DNA of 57,204 bases from Bog-159 sp049511415 (GTDB lineage Bacteria; Acidobacteriota; Terriglobia; Bryobacterales; Bryobacteraceae). Positions 24,441-33,414 of this stretch are shown here, piece after piece (position 1 is the stretch's first letter; each line of letters begins with the position of its first letter). A model generated the notes under the pieces. That model saw nothing but the letters and a program-made list of their open reading frames with translations, ran no database searches and was not told the origin of the DNA. Where the stretch lies: positions 1 through 57,204 of the forward strand of contig JBEKYC010000050.1 in the NCBI GenBank assembly GCA_049511415.1, given 5' to 3'. The position numbers and the translations under genes are program-made.

Positions 24441-25457
24441 CTAGCTTTTGGCCCCGTACGTTTTCGAATACTTGTTGCGTTCGTTGTATACCGTGTAGCT
24501 TCCATCGGGATGCACGGTGACGCGGATCCAGTTGGCCGCATCTCCGGCTTCATCGGTGTTGGCAATGAAGGTGTCGGGCGCGTTGTGATCCTTGCCGCCT
24601 TCGATGGAATAGTGCAACTGCCAGATGTCTTCCAGGCCAGGCGACGTATGGATGGTCGCCCAGGTGGAAGGCGATCCGCCCTTGCGCGCACCATTGTCCA
24701 TAATCGCCACCAGCGGCTGCACCGCATGTACCAGAGCCGGTGAACTGGACAGGTCCGACCCATGATGCGTAACGATGTACAGATCGATCTTGCCGATTTT
24801 ATTAGCCGGGCAAACCAGTTGATGCTCTTTGTTCCAGGTAAGGTCGCCCAGGTCGAGCGCCTTGAAATTGCCGAATGTGATGAGTGTTCCCACGGACCGC
24901 GCGTTTTCGCTGGGGTCCGGCGCATGTAACCGGTCGCCCGGGCACAACGCGTTGGCTTGGCCGGCGCCCGGCAACGGGCTTTCAATCTCATCGCCGTCGG
25001 CCGTCAGCACCTTCACATCCAGCCCCTTGATCGGAATTGTGTCACCGGGCTTGGCCAGGATGTGGGCGCCCTTCGCGCGATACTCCACGTAGGCCTTGTA
25101 AAGCTCGGTGGCGCGCTGATCGTGTTCCACGCTTTCGCCGTGGTCGATGAAGGTGCGGATCGGCAGCTTGCCGGCGAGTTGCGGCACGCCGCCCACATGG
25201 TCCTCATGAAAGTGAGTCACCAGCAGATAGTCGATCTTCTTCACGCCGGCGTGCTTGGCCGCCGCGGCGATCCGGTCCGCGTCGCGGGCGTTGTGGCCCG
25301 ACCAGCCGGTGTCGATCAGCATCGATTCACCGGACGGCGCTACAAACAGGGTCGCCTGTCCGCCTTCTACGTCGATCAGGTAAATCTCAAGATTCTTGGC
25401 TGCGGGGAGCAGAGCAGTACCCGCCAGCGCCAGCAGTGTGATACCGATTGCGCGCAT
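24441..25457 (-). CDS. Secreted MBL-fold metallo-hydrolase (ComEC C-terminal-like)
   Basis: A 338-residue metallo-beta-lactamase-fold protein with a signal peptide (RAIGITLLALAGTALLPAA). YLIDVEGGQATLFVAPSGESMLIDTGW, LLVTHFHEDHVGG (HxHxDH), LDLGDLTW and VTHHGSDLSSSPALV match the ComEC/Rec2-type group. Two zinc ions are expected at HFHEDH, Asp and the later His. The substrate (nucleic acid, cyclic nucleotide or lactone) is open. A TAAAAT hexamer ends six bases before the ATG, suggesting a leaderless message, and the gene probably heads the operon with the oxidoreductase and epimerase. Confidence 0.9.
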   Translation of the reverse strand: MRAIGITLLALAGTALLPAAKNLEIYLIDVEGGQATLFVAPSGESMLIDTGWSGHNARDADRIAAAAKHAGVKKIDYLLVTHFHEDHVGGVPQLAGKLPIRTFIDHGESVEHDQRATELYKAYVEYRAKGAHILAKPGDTIPIKGLDVKVLTADGDEIESPLPGAGQANALCPGDRLHAPDPSENARSVGTLITFGNFKALDLGDLTWNKEHQLVCPANKIGKIDLYIVTHHGSDLSSSPALVHAVQPLVAIMDNGARKGGSPSTWATIHTSPGLEDIWQLHYSIEGGKDHNAPDTFIANTDEAGDAANWIRVTVHPDGSYTVYNERNKYSKTYGAKS

Positions 25458-25463
25458 GCGTCG

Positions 25464-25469
25464 ATTTTA
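25464..25469 (-). promoter_or_regulatory. Candidate -10 box (TAAAAT) giving a leaderless transcript
   Basis: On the minus strand TAAAAT ends six bases before the ATG at 25457, so a start site seven bases downstream would be the A of the ATG. A TATCAT at 25490-25495 on the plus strand similarly precedes the divergent HAD gene by 11 bases. Confidence 0.4.
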
Positions 25470-25506
25470 GCGCCTCACAGCATGAGCGGTATCATGAAAT
25501 CCATCC

Positions 25507-26187
25507 ATGCATCCTGCCCTGGTTTTGTTCGATATCGACGGCACGTTGGTGCGGCGCGCCGGACCGCATCACCGTCAGGCGCTGGTGGAGGCCGTGCGCC
25601 GCGTGACGGGATTGGAAACCAGCACCGATCAGATTCCAGTCCATGGAATGCTGGATCCGGATATCCTCACCCGCATGATGCGCGATGTGGGCGTCACGCA
25701 GGCCGCCGCGCGCCAGGCCATGCCGGAAATCGTGCGGCGCGCGCAAGCCATCTATGGGCGCGGCGTGCCCGACCTGCGCCGCAAATGCTGCCCCGGTGTG
25801 CGGCTTCTCTTGCCGCGGTTAAGTAAACGCGGCGTGCTGCTTGGGTTGGTTACCGGCAACCTGACCCGCATTGGTTGGAAGAAACTGGAACGCGCCGGAT
25901 TGAAATCCTATTTTCGCTTCGGCGCTTTTGGCGAGATGGCCCGCGACCGCGCCGGCCTGGCGCGCCTCGCCATTCGCCAGGCCCGCAGCCGTTCCTGGAT
26001 CGCGCGCGATACACCCGTGTCCCTGATCGGCGATGCGCCCAGCGATATCATCGCCGCGCAACGCAACGGCATTCGTGCCATAGCCGTGCATACCGGCATC
26101 TCCACGCGCGAAGATTTGACCGCCTACGCGCCGGACCTGCTGCTCGAAAACCTGCGCGCTTTGAAAATCGAAGATCTACTTGGCTGA
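25507..26187 (+). CDS. HAD-family phosphatase (phosphoglycolate phosphatase-like)
   Basis: A 226-residue haloacid dehalogenase-fold protein. LVLFDIDGTLVRRAG is motif I with both aspartates, LLGLVTGNLTRIGWKKLE is motif II (Thr), and SLIGDAPSDIIAAQRNGIRAIAV is motif IV. An alpha-helical cap lies between residues 15 and 90, as in the Gph/PgmB class. The usual motif III lysine is not obvious in the ARDRAGLARLAIRQAR stretch. Substrate unknown; small sugar phosphates are typical. Its last 12 bases overlap the convergent pckA. Confidence 0.88.
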   Translation: MHPALVLFDIDGTLVRRAGPHHRQALVEAVRRVTGLETSTDQIPVHGMLDPDILTRMMRDVGVTQAAARQAMPEIVRRAQAIYGRGVPDLRRKCCPGVRLLLPRLSKRGVLLGLVTGNLTRIGWKKLERAGLKSYFRFGAFGEMARDRAGLARLAIRQARSRSWIARDTPVSLIGDAPSDIIAAQRNGIRAIAVHTGISTREDLTAYAPDLLLENLRALKIEDLLG

Positions 26188-27816
26188 TCCCGCCAAAGCC
26201 ACCGGTCCCGCTTCCAACACCTCGGCGTCAATATTCGAAAACTTCTCGAAATTGGCCGTGAAGCGAGCGCTCAACTCCGTCGCCGCGCGATCGTAGGCGT
26301 GCTTGTCGCCCCACATACCGCGCGCATCCAGAAAATCGGGCGGCACGTGCGGACAACTCCTCGGCACCGTAACCCGGAAGAACGGATGCGGCTCGGCGGG
26401 CGCCAAGTCCAATTGCCCCTCCAGGGCGGCCGTGAGCATGGCCCGCGTGTAAGGCAGGCGCATGCGCTCGCCGATGCCGTACGGTCCGCCGATCCAACCC
26501 GTATTCAGCAGCCAGCAATTCACGCGGTGGCGGCGCATCTTCTCGCCCAGCATGGCGGCGTACTCGCCGGCCGGGCGCGGCAGGAACGGTGCGCCGAAAC
26601 AGGCGCTGAACGTGGCCGCCGGCTCTCGGCCGAGCCCCCGCTCCGTGCCCGCCACCTTGGCCGTGTAGCCGCTCAGAAAATGATACATGGTCTGCTCGGG
26701 CGTCAGGCGCGAGATGGGCGGCAGCACGCCAAAAGCGTCGGCGGTGAGCAGAATAATGTTATTGGGATGCGTGCCCACGCTCGGAATCACAGCCCGATCG
26801 ATGTACTTCAGCGGATAGGCCGCGCGGGTGTTCTCGGTGAATTCCGCGGAATCGAAATCCAGCAAACGCGTTTCCGCATCAATGGCCACGTTCTCCAGTA
26901 CCGTGCCGAAACGGATTGCCTGGAAAATCTGCGGCTCATTTTCGCGCGACAACTTAATGCACTTGGCATAACAGCCGCCTTCGAAGTTGAAGACACCGTG
27001 GTCGCTCCAGCCATGCTCGTCATCGCCGATCAAGCGGCGTTCCGGGTCGGCGGAAAGCGTGGTCTTGCCCGTGCCGGATAGCCCGAAGAACAGTGCCACA
27101 TCGCCGCCCGATCCCACATTCGAAGAGCAGTGCATGGGCAGCACATCGCGCGCCGGCAGCAGGTAATTCAGGATCGTAAAAACTGCCTTCTTCATCTCCC
27201 CGGCGTAGCTGGTGCCACAGATCAACACGACTCTCTTGGTGAAATTAATCACGATACAGGTTTCCGAATTCGTGCCGTCCTCGCTGGGCGTGGCCTGTAA
27301 TCGCGGCGCAAAAAAGATCGTGAACTCCGGCACATGGTCCTGGGTGCGCAGCGGATCGGGCCGCACGAACAGTTGGCGCGCGAACAGATTGTGCCAGGCA
27401 TACTGCGTGACCACCCGGATCGGCAGCGTGTAGCGTGGATCGGCCCCCGCGAAACAATCCTGGATAAACAGGTCGTGCCCTTGCCAATAGGCCAGCATCT
27501 TCGCATACAGCCGATCGAACATCTCCGGCGACATCGGCTGATTGACCGGCCCCCATTGCACGTTGGACTCGCTTCCTTCATCGCGCACGATAAACTTGTC
27601 CCTGGGCGACCGGCCCGTGAACTGTCCGGTGCGCACCACGTACGCGCCGCCCGTCGCGAAGAGGCCTTCGTGCCGCCGCACGGCATGCTCCAGCAACTGG
27701 GCCGTGCCTAGATTCCAGTAGGCGATGTTGATGTTGCGAATGCCGTGCCAGGTAAGGCCATAGCGGCTGGGCCGGATTCCCGCATTGGGAGTCGCGCCCG
27801 ATTGTTCCGTATCCAT
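26176..27816 (-). CDS. pckA: Phosphoenolpyruvate carboxykinase (ATP)
   Basis: A 546-residue enzyme of normal length. RTGQFTGRSPRDKFIV binds oxaloacetate; ICGTSYAGEMKKAVFT holds the metal-site lysine; FFGLSGTGKTTLS is the kinase P-loop and LIGDDEHGWSDHGVFNFEGGCYAK contains the PEPCK-specific kinase-2 and adenine motifs. RAAYPLKYI and GTERGLGREPAATFSACFG are also diagnostic. It converts oxaloacetate and ATP to phosphoenolpyruvate, the first step of gluconeogenesis. An AAGG lies seven bases before the ATG. The divergent gap to the next gene is only 24 bases and AT-rich. Confidence 0.97.
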   Translation of the reverse strand: MDTEQSGATPNAGIRPSRYGLTWHGIRNINIAYWNLGTAQLLEHAVRRHEGLFATGGAYVVRTGQFTGRSPRDKFIVRDEGSESNVQWGPVNQPMSPEMFDRLYAKMLAYWQGHDLFIQDCFAGADPRYTLPIRVVTQYAWHNLFARQLFVRPDPLRTQDHVPEFTIFFAPRLQATPSEDGTNSETCIVINFTKRVVLICGTSYAGEMKKAVFTILNYLLPARDVLPMHCSSNVGSGGDVALFFGLSGTGKTTLSADPERRLIGDDEHGWSDHGVFNFEGGCYAKCIKLSRENEPQIFQAIRFGTVLENVAIDAETRLLDFDSAEFTENTRAAYPLKYIDRAVIPSVGTHPNNIILLTADAFGVLPPISRLTPEQTMYHFLSGYTAKVAGTERGLGREPAATFSACFGAPFLPRPAGEYAAMLGEKMRRHRVNCWLLNTGWIGGPYGIGERMRLPYTRAMLTAALEGQLDLAPAEPHPFFRVTVPRSCPHVPPDFLDARGMWGDKHAYDRAATELSARFTANFEKFSNIDAEVLEAGPVALAGSAK

Positions 27817-27826
27817 ATCTCTACCT

Positions 27827-27832
27827 TATAAT
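27827..27832 (+). promoter_or_regulatory. TATAAT -10 box, leaderless promoter of the 201-residue gene
   Basis: A perfect TATAAT ends eight bases before the ATG at 27841, and TTGTTC at 27802-27807 stands 19 bases upstream as a -35 candidate inside pckA. Transcription would begin at or next to the ATG. Confidence 0.55.
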
Positions 27833-27840
27833 ATAGTTAC

Positions 27841-28446
27841 ATGGCTTCAGCCTTCGCGCGCGCCTCGGCGGCAGCGGCGGTTCTATCGCTCGGGTTGTGC
27901 GCGCAGGTGATCGAATTTGAGTCCAATGGGCTTAAGTATCAGACGATTACCAAGCGCGGCGTGACGGTTATGTTCGCGCGCTTACCCGGTCATGTGCGCG
28001 AATTCAGCATCCTGCAAGTAGCGGTTTCCAACGGTTCGGCCGGACCGTACACCATTCGTCCCGAAGATTTTTCCTATCGCAAGGATGATGGCGGCGAAGT
28101 ACAGGCGTCGCACGCCAAGGACGTCGTGGAGATGCTCAAGGACAAAGGCGGGCGCGGCGATGTCATCAAATTGGTGTCTGCCTACGAGACCGCGCTCTAC
28201 GGCATTCCGCATATGCGTCTGGCAAATGCTTATGAAGCACGCCGGCAGGCGGCTCTGGCCGAAGTGGCTTCCACTAAGCTAAAGGCTGCGGCGGCCGCCT
28301 CCGCCATTGCCCTGGTCCAGACCAAACTCCTGCCCGGCGAATCCACCGACGGTGCGGTTTTTTTCGAGATGGAAGGCAAAGCCTTCGGCCCCGGCCGGCT
28401 TATCGTGCGCACCAACACGGATACATTCGAATTTCAGGCGGAGTGA
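27841..28446 (+). CDS. Secreted protein, unknown
   Basis: A 201-residue protein with a signal peptide (FARASAAAAVLSLGLCAQ). The mature part is beta-rich, with the segments FARLPGHVREFSILQVAVSN, GPYTIRPEDFSYRKDDG and, near the end, FGPGRLIVRTNTDTFEF; an alanine-rich helix (residues 135-165) separates them. This layout resembles small Solibacter secreted proteins of unknown function. A -10 box directly before the ATG implies a leaderless message. No function is inferred. Confidence 0.8.
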   Translation: MASAFARASAAAAVLSLGLCAQVIEFESNGLKYQTITKRGVTVMFARLPGHVREFSILQVAVSNGSAGPYTIRPEDFSYRKDDGGEVQASHAKDVVEMLKDKGGRGDVIKLVSAYETALYGIPHMRLANAYEARRQAALAEVASTKLKAAAAASAIALVQTKLLPGESTDGAVFFEMEGKAFGPGRLIVRTNTDTFEFQAE

Positions 28447-28505
28447 TCCCCGGCCGTCCCGGATCTGGCGACGCGATTGCGACAACAATCGCTGGAGGGA
28501 CATAA

Positions 28506-29012
28506 ATGTCAAAATACTCACCATCCGGGTTTCTGACGATCGGGGCACTCCTCATCGGCGGAACCCTGACTACCGTGCGTGCGCAGGATGCGAACCGCGA
28601 TGTTGTGGTAACACCGAGCGACGTGGGCGCAGTCGTAGACCGGGTGCAAAAGCTTACCGGCGAATTCAAAGGCGAGTTTGACCGGGCAATATCTCACAGC
28701 ATGATTGACGGCACGCGCCTGGAGACCAATGCCAAGCACCGCGCGGACGACCTGCATGACGCCGCAAACCATCTGGGCGATGTTTTTCACGACAAGCGAG
28801 ACAAAAACAATCCCGCCGTCCGCGACCAGGCCGACAAGACCATCGCGGCTGCCAGCGAACTGAATCGCGTCATGCTGAATCATCGCTTCACCGACAAGAT
28901 TCAGCGGGATTGGGATATGCTCCGTTCAGACCTGAACGCTTTGGCGCAAGTCTACGGTCTTTCTCCGCTGGAAGGTGGCGCGCCCGCTGACCACCCTCCC
29001 AGCCAACCATAG
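28506..29012 (+). CDS. Secreted helical protein, unknown
   Basis: A 168-residue protein with a signal peptide (SGFLTIGALLIGGTLTTVRA) and a mostly helical mature region rich in Asp, Arg and His (VGAVVDRVQKLTGEFKGEFD, HRADDLHDAANHLGDVFHD). It ends in a proline-rich tail. A GGAGGG ribosome binding site sits before the ATG at 28506. No family recognised. Confidence 0.82.
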   Translation: MSKYSPSGFLTIGALLIGGTLTTVRAQDANRDVVVTPSDVGAVVDRVQKLTGEFKGEFDRAISHSMIDGTRLETNAKHRADDLHDAANHLGDVFHDKRDKNNPAVRDQADKTIAAASELNRVMLNHRFTDKIQRDWDMLRSDLNALAQVYGLSPLEGGAPADHPPSQP

Positions 29013-29024
29013 GTTCAGATCCGA

Positions 29025-30185
29025 TCACCGTCCCGACGGAACCGCCAGGAAAGCTGGATAGTCGCCAGTTGTCGAGTTGTAAGCTCCACCGGCAATTTCA
29101 CCGGAATCGTTGATGTCATTGGCATAGACCAGCGAAACGACTCCCGGTACGATCAGCGTGTTCAGATCCGTCATGACTCCGTTTCGCCAGATGAACGCAC
29201 GACTGGCTCCGGAAGCATTGATGGACTGGCCAACTATCTGGCCTTGAATGTTGATGCCCCAGGCGATGCTGAAGGAATCCCCTGGTAGCGTTCCCAAATC
29301 GCGAATGCCTCCGCTCTTCGTCCATATGAAGGCATGGTAATTAGGACTACCGGCCGAATCTCCGGGCAGATCCGAAAAGCCTACGATGACGCCATCGTTG
29401 TTGATGGCGGTCGGCGTGTTCCAGGCAACGCCACCCAGGTTGCCGATATCTGTCGCCACACCGTTCTCCCACAGCACCGCGTGAGCGGCCGTAGAGCCTC
29501 CCACGGCGGTCCCGCACGTGCCCGAAATACCAACTACCTGGCCGCTGTCGTTGATAGCCGTCGCGGCGCCGTCCAGGTCGCCGGAGAGCGGCGGTAACTC
29601 TTGAATCTGTTCCTGCCCCGGCCCGTAGATCACGGCTTCAAATTGCAGCACTTGGGGCGGCACGCAAGTGGCGTCCGGATTGGGTGTCTCTGCCCAACCC
29701 GCAATCTGGTCGAGGTTATTCACTCCCGCCGCAAAACCGTTGCTCCCGCCGAGCGTGGGCAGCGCTGACATGACGTGATCCTTCCAGCGAAACCCCTGGC
29801 ATGTGTGACCGCTGGCGCTCGGAAAGAAACCCGCGGTGCAACTCCACGTTTCCCCGAGCGGCTGAACAATGGATGTGTCCGATATGCCGGCAATCAGGCC
29901 GTGATTGTTCTTCACGGCAGTCCATGCGACGGAACTGTTCGGCCCCCCAAGGGTGCCCAAGTCGAGCGGCTGCGCGCCGGTCCAAAGCGTAGCGTGTTCC
30001 GTCGTGTTGCCGGATAGATACGCCGCGCCCATGATCCAGCCGCGGTTGTTGATGGCGTTGGCCGCGCCGGTGTTACCCCCCAAAGTGCCCAGTTGCACGA
30101 CGTTGTAACTGGGCATCTGCGCCTGTAAATGAAGAGACACCACGGCTGCGGCGACCATAATGACTGTTAAGTAAGTCGATTTCAT
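29025..30185 (-). CDS. Secreted HAF-repeat protein
   Basis: A 386-residue protein with a signal peptide (KSTYLTVIMVAAAVVSLHLQ). It is built from about six HAF-type repeats, each with an (R/H)AxxW core followed by a leucine- and glycine-containing strand: HATLWTGAQPLDLGTLGG, FRWKDHVMSALPTLGG, HAVLWENGVATDIGNLGG, HAFIWTKSGGIRDLGTLPGD and RAFIWRNGVMTDLNTL, separated by AINDSGQVVGIS-type turns. The repeats suggest a beta-propeller-like surface or secreted protein; HAF proteins have no settled function. The ATG at 30183-30185 has a GAGGGGGAG just upstream. Confidence 0.9.
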   Translation of the reverse strand: MKSTYLTVIMVAAAVVSLHLQAQMPSYNVVQLGTLGGNTGAANAINNRGWIMGAAYLSGNTTEHATLWTGAQPLDLGTLGGPNSSVAWTAVKNNHGLIAGISDTSIVQPLGETWSCTAGFFPSASGHTCQGFRWKDHVMSALPTLGGSNGFAAGVNNLDQIAGWAETPNPDATCVPPQVLQFEAVIYGPGQEQIQELPPLSGDLDGAATAINDSGQVVGISGTCGTAVGGSTAAHAVLWENGVATDIGNLGGVAWNTPTAINNDGVIVGFSDLPGDSAGSPNYHAFIWTKSGGIRDLGTLPGDSFSIAWGINIQGQIVGQSINASGASRAFIWRNGVMTDLNTLIVPGVVSLVYANDINDSGEIAGGAYNSTTGDYPAFLAVPSGR

Positions 30186-30336
30186 AACTCCCCCTCGGCT
30201 ACTTAGGTTAGAGCCGCCGGGAGGGCCGGATTGGACGCGAACGGACCCCATAGAAACGATCCCGGACGTTTTCGGACGCCGCCGTGATGCCCGGCAGCCT
30301 GGTCCGAAAACGTCCACACCCTGCCCCCGCAGCCGG

Positions 30337-30342
30337 TATGAT
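30337..30342 (+). promoter_or_regulatory. Candidate -10 box (TATGAT) of the AlkA gene
   Basis: TATGAT ends ten bases before the ATG at 30353, with TCCACA at 30313-30318 as a weak -35 candidate 18 bases upstream. Confidence 0.3.
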
Positions 30343-30352
30343 GGGGAAAGGA

Positions 30353-31819
30353 ATGGAACTGGACGGGCAGGTTTGTTCCCGGGCGCGGCTGTCGCGGGAT
30401 GCGCGGTTCGACGGTAAGATGTTTATCGGCGTGCTGAGCACGAGAATTTATTGCCGGCCAATCTGCCCTTCGCCCACCGCGAATGAGAAGAACGTCCGTT
30501 ATTTTCCGACTGCCGCGGCTGCCGAGGAAGCCGGCTTCCGCCCCTGTTTACGCTGCCGCCCGGAATGCTCACCCGGAACGCCTGCTTGGATGGGAACGCC
30601 CAGCACCGTTTCGCGCGCGCTGCGCCTGATTGCGGAGAGCGGCCTGGAGGACGGTGGCGTGGAAGTGCTCGCGGGTCATCTGGGAGTCGGCTCGCGGCAC
30701 TTGCGGCGTTTGTTTTTGCAGCACCTGGGCGCCACACCCAGCGCCGTTGCGCAGACCCGCCGGCTGCACTTCGCGAAGAAACTCATTGATGAGACGCACC
30801 TCGCGATGGGCGAAGTGGCCGTGGCCTCCGGCTTTGGTTGTGTGCGGCGGTTTAATGCGGCCATCCGGCAGGTCTATCACCGGACACCGACGCAGATCCG
30901 GCGATTGGCTCGCAAGACCGGCGTGCCGCCGCAGAATGAATATCTGTTCCGGCTGCGCTTCCGACCACCTTACAATTGGGCCGGCATGCTGGCGTTTCTC
31001 GCGCCGCGCGCCACACCGGGCGTGGAGGCGGTCGAGAACGGCGCTTACCGGCGCTCGATATCCCTCCAGGGTGGTCAGGGATGGTTCGAGGTCTCCCGCG
31101 ACAGCGCCGACGACGCGCTGGCGGTGCGCGTGCAGTTTGGCGATCCGCGCCTGCTGTTTTGGATTATCGAGCGTATCCGCACCATGTTTGACCTGAACGC
31201 CGATTGGCCCACCATCGCGCAGGCTCTGGCCGTCGACCCCGTATTGACCGCGCGTCTGGACTCTCATCCCGGGTTGCGTGTGCCGGGCTGCTGGAACGGG
31301 TTTGAGTTGGCGGTGCGCGCGATTCTCGGGCAGCAGATTACGGTTAAGGGAGCCACGTCGCTCGCCGGACGCCTGGTGCGCGCCCTGGGCCAACCGTGCG
31401 TCGGGCCAACCGGTCTGACGCATGTCTTTCCCTCCCCGGAAGTGCTCGCCGATGCGGCCTTGGATAATATCGGCCTGACAGCCAAGCGGGCGCAAACTCT
31501 TCGCGCGCTGGCCCGCGCGGTCTGCGACGGCCGAATTTGTTTCGAAGGCGTGGCCGATTCCGGCGCCCTGCTGGCGCGCCTCTGCGAGATTCCCGGCATC
31601 GGCGCCTGGACGGCACAATACGTCGCCATGCGCGCATTGGGTGAGCCGGACGCCTTCCCCAGCGGCGACCTGGGTCTGCTGCGCGCGTTGGATCTGCGCA
31701 GCGCCGGCGAGTTGGAGCGCCGCGCCGAAACATGGCGGCCCTGGCGCGCTTACGCGGCCATTTATCTATGGGCCGGCGGTGCGCGCGATCAGGCAAAGGA
31801 AACCAGCGCGGCGCAGTAG
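30353..31819 (+). CDS. Ada-type N-terminal domain fused to AlkA DNA-3-methyladenine glycosylase II
   Basis: A 488-residue fusion. Residues 1-80 form the Ada metal domain with C34, C38, C65 and C68 (IYCRPICPSP, FRPCLRCRPE); in E. coli Ada this accepts methyl groups from phosphotriesters and turns on DNA binding. Residues 85-185 are an AraC-type HTH (VEVLAGHLGVGSRHLRRLFL, MGEVAVASGFGCVRRFNAAI). From about 195 comes the AlkA N-domain, then HhH-GPD: ILGQQITVKGATSLAGRLV, IPGIGAWTAQYVAMRA and the catalytic Asp in FPSGDLGLLRALDL. So repair and methylation sensing are in one protein without the O6-methylguanine methyltransferase domain. I chose the ATG at 30353 (MELDGQV) by family start; two ATGs at 30338 and 30341 are in frame. 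Confidence 0.93.
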   Translation: MELDGQVCSRARLSRDARFDGKMFIGVLSTRIYCRPICPSPTANEKNVRYFPTAAAAEEAGFRPCLRCRPECSPGTPAWMGTPSTVSRALRLIAESGLEDGGVEVLAGHLGVGSRHLRRLFLQHLGATPSAVAQTRRLHFAKKLIDETHLAMGEVAVASGFGCVRRFNAAIRQVYHRTPTQIRRLARKTGVPPQNEYLFRLRFRPPYNWAGMLAFLAPRATPGVEAVENGAYRRSISLQGGQGWFEVSRDSADDALAVRVQFGDPRLLFWIIERIRTMFDLNADWPTIAQALAVDPVLTARLDSHPGLRVPGCWNGFELAVRAILGQQITVKGATSLAGRLVRALGQPCVGPTGLTHVFPSPEVLADAALDNIGLTAKRAQTLRALARAVCDGRICFEGVADSGALLARLCEIPGIGAWTAQYVAMRALGEPDAFPSGDLGLLRALDLRSAGELERRAETWRPWRAYAAIYLWAGGARDQAKETSAAQ

Positions 31820-31911
31820 CAAACCATCCGGTACGCAAACTTTTTCCCGGCGCCGGTTCGATACGCCCAATTCAACCGCCGATGGTACAATCGGGCAAAG
31901 GGGGTCAGCAG

Positions 31912-33414
31912 TTGATCAAAGCCACCTGGGATTTGCCCCGCACGCTCGGCGCTCTTCGCAATAGCTCCTTCTCCGAAGACCGCATAGGCAGCCGCTCCGT
32001 CAAGGACGAATTGCGCGCCAACCTCATTCGTAAGCTGCAATGCCCCACGCCGCTGTTCTCCGGCATTGTGGGCTATGAGGAAAGCGTCGTGCCGCAGGTC
32101 GTCAACGCCGTCCTTTCGCGCCACAACTTCATTCTGCTGGGACTGCGCGGCCAGGCTAAGACACGCCTGATCCGTATGCTTACCACCCTGCTCGACGATC
32201 TGCTGCCCTTTGTGGAGGGTTGTGAGATTCACGATAATCCTTACCATCCAATCTGCCGGCGCTGCCGCAACCTGATCCAGGAGGAAGGCGACGACACACC
32301 CATCGCCTATCTCTCCAGCGAACACCGCTACGTCGAAAAGTTGGCCACCCCGGACGTGACCATCGCCGACATGATCGGCGACATCGATCCCATTAAAGCC
32401 GCCCGCCGCGGCCAGGATATTTCCGACGAGTTGACTGTGCACTACGGCCTGTTGCCGCGCGCCAATCGCGGCATATTTGCCATCAACGAACTGCCCGATC
32501 TTGCCGGCAAAATCCAGGTCGGCCTCTTCAATATCATGCAGGAAGGCGACGTACAGATAAAAGGCTACCCCATCCGCCTGCCGCTGGACCTGATGCTGGT
32601 TTTCACCGCCAACCCGGAAGACTACACCGCGCGCGGCAAAATCATCACACCGCTCAAAGACCGCATCGGCAGCGAGATTCGAACCCACTATCCGGCCACC
32701 CTCGATCAGGGCATGGCCATCACCGAGCAGGAAGCCTGGCTGCAGCGCGCCGCGCCCATTGAAGTGCGGGTCCCCGGTTACATCAAGGAAATCGTGGAGC
32801 AACTGGCGTTTCTGGCGCGCGAAGACAAACGCGTCGACAAGCGTTCCGGCGTCTCCCAGCGACTCCCAATCTCCGTGTTGGAGAACGTGGTTTCGAACGC
32901 GGAACGGCGGGCCCTGAAGGCCAAGGAGCCCATGGCCGTGCCGCGCGTACTGGATATCTACTCCGCGCTGCCTTCCATAACCGGCAAGATGGAACTGGAG
33001 TACGAGGGCGAATTGAAAGGCGGAGACGCCATCGCCCGCGACTTGATTCGTGTCGCCGTTGGAAAGGTGTACGACAAATACTATGAAGGCGCCAACGTCG
33101 CGCAGATCGTGCAATGGTTCGATCTGGGCGGCACACTGAAACTCGACGAAGCCATCGACGCGGCCGCCATGGTGAAGGTGCTCACGCCCATCCAAGGCCT
33201 GATGGAGAAACTAAAAGCCCTGAAGCTCTCGGCTAACGAGCCGGACGCCGTGCGCGCCTCCGCCGCCGAGTTCGTGCTGGAAGGCCTGTATGCCCATCGC
33301 CGTATCAGCCGCAACGAAGAGCGCGGCTTCGGCGCCGAGGAGCGTAAGCGCGAGTCACCCAGGGAGGAAGGGCAACCGCAGCAGCGGCCTAACTTCCGCC
33401 GCCAGTTTAACTAG
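31912..33414 (+). CDS. MoxR/magnesium-chelatase-like AAA ATPase
   Basis: A 500-residue AAA+ protein when started at TTG 31912, which has AAAGGGGG seven bases upstream and a TACAAT -10 box at 31886-31891. An ATG at 31882 would add ten residues. Walker A is the variant LGLRGQAKTRLIRM, Walker B and sensor 1 appear as RGIFAINELPDLAG and LMLVFTANPEDYT, and an insert holds three cysteines (CEIHDNPYHPICRRC) that could bind zinc. The C-terminal 100 residues are charged and proline-poor, ending in RREEG-like sequence. It overlaps nothing but abuts the VWA gene with no gap, the classic MoxR-VWA pairing thought to assemble or insert metal in partner proteins. The partner is unknown. Confidence 0.88.
   Translation: MIKATWDLPRTLGALRNSSFSEDRIGSRSVKDELRANLIRKLQCPTPLFSGIVGYEESVVPQVVNAVLSRHNFILLGLRGQAKTRLIRMLTTLLDDLLPFVEGCEIHDNPYHPICRRCRNLIQEEGDDTPIAYLSSEHRYVEKLATPDVTIADMIGDIDPIKAARRGQDISDELTVHYGLLPRANRGIFAINELPDLAGKIQVGLFNIMQEGDVQIKGYPIRLPLDLMLVFTANPEDYTARGKIITPLKDRIGSEIRTHYPATLDQGMAITEQEAWLQRAAPIEVRVPGYIKEIVEQLAFLAREDKRVDKRSGVSQRLPISVLENVVSNAERRALKAKEPMAVPRVLDIYSALPSITGKMELEYEGELKGGDAIARDLIRVAVGKVYDKYYEGANVAQIVQWFDLGGTLKLDEAIDAAAMVKVLTPIQGLMEKLKALKLSANEPDAVRASAAEFVLEGLYAHRRISRNEERGFGAEERKRESPREEGQPQQRPNFRRQFN

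Noticed and set aside
26176..26187. Overlap of the HAD gene and pckA as an annotation error
   Set aside because: Both frames encode normal family C-termini up to their stops, so a short convergent overlap is real.
31789..33195. 468-codon minus-strand frame over the MoxR gene
   Set aside because: Antisense shadow; the plus-strand protein has clear AAA motifs.
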